The position numbers were made by a program, and so were the translations under genes. From contig NIUZ01000175.1 of the NCBI GenBank assembly GCA_002254285.1, positions 1 to 6,849 of the forward strand: a stretch of 6,849 nucleotides of DNA, read 5' to 3'. This stretch comes from Bacteroidetes bacterium 4572_112 (lineage in GTDB: Bacteria; Bacteroidota; Bacteroidia; Bacteroidales; UBA1556). Under the pieces are notes generated by a model that saw nothing but the letters and a program-made list of their open reading frames with translations, was not told where the DNA came from and made no database searches. Positions 5,925 to 6,849 of this stretch are shown here, one piece after another. How positions within the stretch are numbered: position 1 is the first letter of the stretch; each line of letters starts with the position of its first letter.

Positions 5925-6849
5925 TTAATGTATTAAAACAAAACCTGCCCAATCTAAGGTAAGGAACCCATTATTAATACATTCCTTTTTAGCCAATCGT
6001 AAAGCCTCGCCATAGCTTACACTCTGACTAATAAGTATGGAATAAAACTTAGTAAGAAGTTCTTTAGTCTTAATATCGTTAACTGGCCATAGTGATGCAA
6101 TTACATTTTTACTTCCCGAAATAATAAACGCTCTAGGAAAGGCAATCAGACCTTCGCCCTGTGCGTAGTTTCCAGATCCAGAGCTACAGGTACTAATAAC
6201 AACCAAATTAGCATTCATTTTTATATTATATATTTCACCTAATGTCAATAAGTTATCGTTAGTTATTTTATCTATATCTTTAATAGACTCTTGGTATAGA
6301 AATATTGCAGATTTCTCTATTTCTACATTATCGACAAAGGCATGAGAGGCAATATGTACTATGTCGTAGTCATCAATAATTGGCTTCAAATTCACTTCTA
6401 TGGCATCCTTATCAATATAGTATTTACTCTGCAAACTGTTGGCTTTAAAAATAGAATCAATCTCTATAATTTCATCCTCACTGGAGTATAAAGTAGGAAG
6501 TGAAAAGCCATTCCTTGTTCGTACTGCCATAAGTCCACCATTATCATTCTGTTTTTTATAAACAAAAGGAGCGATACTAATAATAGAATTATTGCTATAG
6601 TTAGCATTATAATCTTGAGAGTACCAATATGAAGTACCAAGGCTATATGATACATTTATGGTATTAACAAAATATTCGCCAGTACTAGGGAATCTGAATG
6701 TCTCAAAAGGGATTTTACTTAATCGTCTATCAGTAATAATAACAAGATTACTAAGTTTGGCTATTTCCTTTTCTATATCTATAAACAACATATTACTCAA
6801 CTCATTAGGGACTTTACGACCAGTTTTTATTGAGTATATATGTTTGGAA
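5925..6849 (-). CDS. CHAT-domain (caspase-like) protease, C-terminal part, 5'-truncated by window edge
   Basis: The visible part is a complete CHAT domain, a caspase/separase-related cysteine protease fold. Counting from the TTG at 6800, the domain opens with NLVIITDRRLSKIPFETF (18-35), has a short linker and a conserved DEIIEID block, then the catalytic histidine H153 in HIASHAF (codon 6344-6342) and catalytic cysteine C205 in VISTCSSGSG (codon 6188-6186). These are followed by GEGLIAFPRAFIISGSKNVIASLWPVND and the C-terminal GEALRLA and LDWAGFVLI blocks. All are in canonical order, so the enzyme looks intact. The frame remains open upstream of the TTG to the right edge (residues SKHIYSIKTGRKVPNE), so the true start lies outside. 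Bacterial CHAT domains commonly sit at the C-terminus of TPR-repeat proteins, and such a sensor half is expected but not visible here. Substrate and pathway are unknown. Confidence 0.92.
   Translation of the reverse strand, partial: SKHIYSIKTGRKVPNELSNMLFIDIEKEIAKLSNLVIITDRRLSKIPFETFRFPSTGEYFVNTINVSYSLGTSYWYSQDYNANYSNNSIISIAPFVYKKQNDNGGLMAVRTRNGFSLPTLYSSEDEIIEIDSIFKANSLQSKYYIDKDAIEVNLKPIIDDYDIVHIASHAFVDNVEIEKSAIFLYQESIKDIDKITNDNLLTLGEIYNIKMNANLVVISTCSSGSGNYAQGEGLIAFPRAFIISGSKNVIASLWPVNDIKTKELLTKFYSILISQSVSYGEALRLAKKECINNGFLTLDWAGFVLIH

Noticed and set aside
6798..6800. TTG as true start of the CHAT gene
   Set aside because: The frame continues uninterrupted to the right edge, and CHAT domains are usually preceded by other domains.

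Overview
The window is AT-rich chromosomal DNA that looks like Bacteroidota, probably a low-GC, free-living or marine-type lineage. The best taxonomic marker is a porQ-type gene (positions 2479-3546), because PorQ belongs to the type IX secretion system (T9SS), which is found in this phylum. Three supports are weaker: genes without Shine-Dalgarno sites, TA(n)TTTG-like promoter elements, and a Bacteroidetes-type dipeptidyl peptidase III. No tRNA, rRNA, insertion sequence, CRISPR array or phage gene was seen.

Layout from left to right. (1) Positions 1-1088, plus strand: the 3' part of a DUF819-family membrane protein, cut by the left window edge. (2) 2330-1149, minus strand: lgt (prolipoprotein diacylglyceryl transferase), then after 6 bp a stand-alone response-regulator receiver protein; the two probably share a transcript. 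(3) 2331-2478: a divergent promoter region; the lgt promoter motif lies so close to the ATG that the lgt message may be leaderless. (4) 2479-3546, plus strand: a porQ-like gene with a signal peptide and a TTG start. (5) 3547-3710: a convergent intergenic spacer filled by an unusual 7-bp-periodic polypyrimidine array and a perfect GC-rich hairpin. (6) 5611-3711, minus strand: a zinc-dependent dipeptidyl peptidase III (family M49) split by a -1 frame change into a catalytic 522-residue part and a 119-residue C-terminal part. (7) 5612-5924: a gene-poor spacer. (8) 6849-5925, minus strand: the C-terminal CHAT protease domain of a larger protein that runs off the right edge.

The genes do not form one pathway. 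Lgt and PorQ both serve the cell envelope (lipoprotein maturation and T9SS cargo attachment), while the others look like independent housekeeping or accessory genes. No convincing new multigene system is visible. The observations most worth following up are the broken or recoded DPP III, the heptad polypyrimidine array with its hairpin, the possible leaderless lgt followed by a receiver gene, and the CHAT protein whose partner domains lie outside the window.
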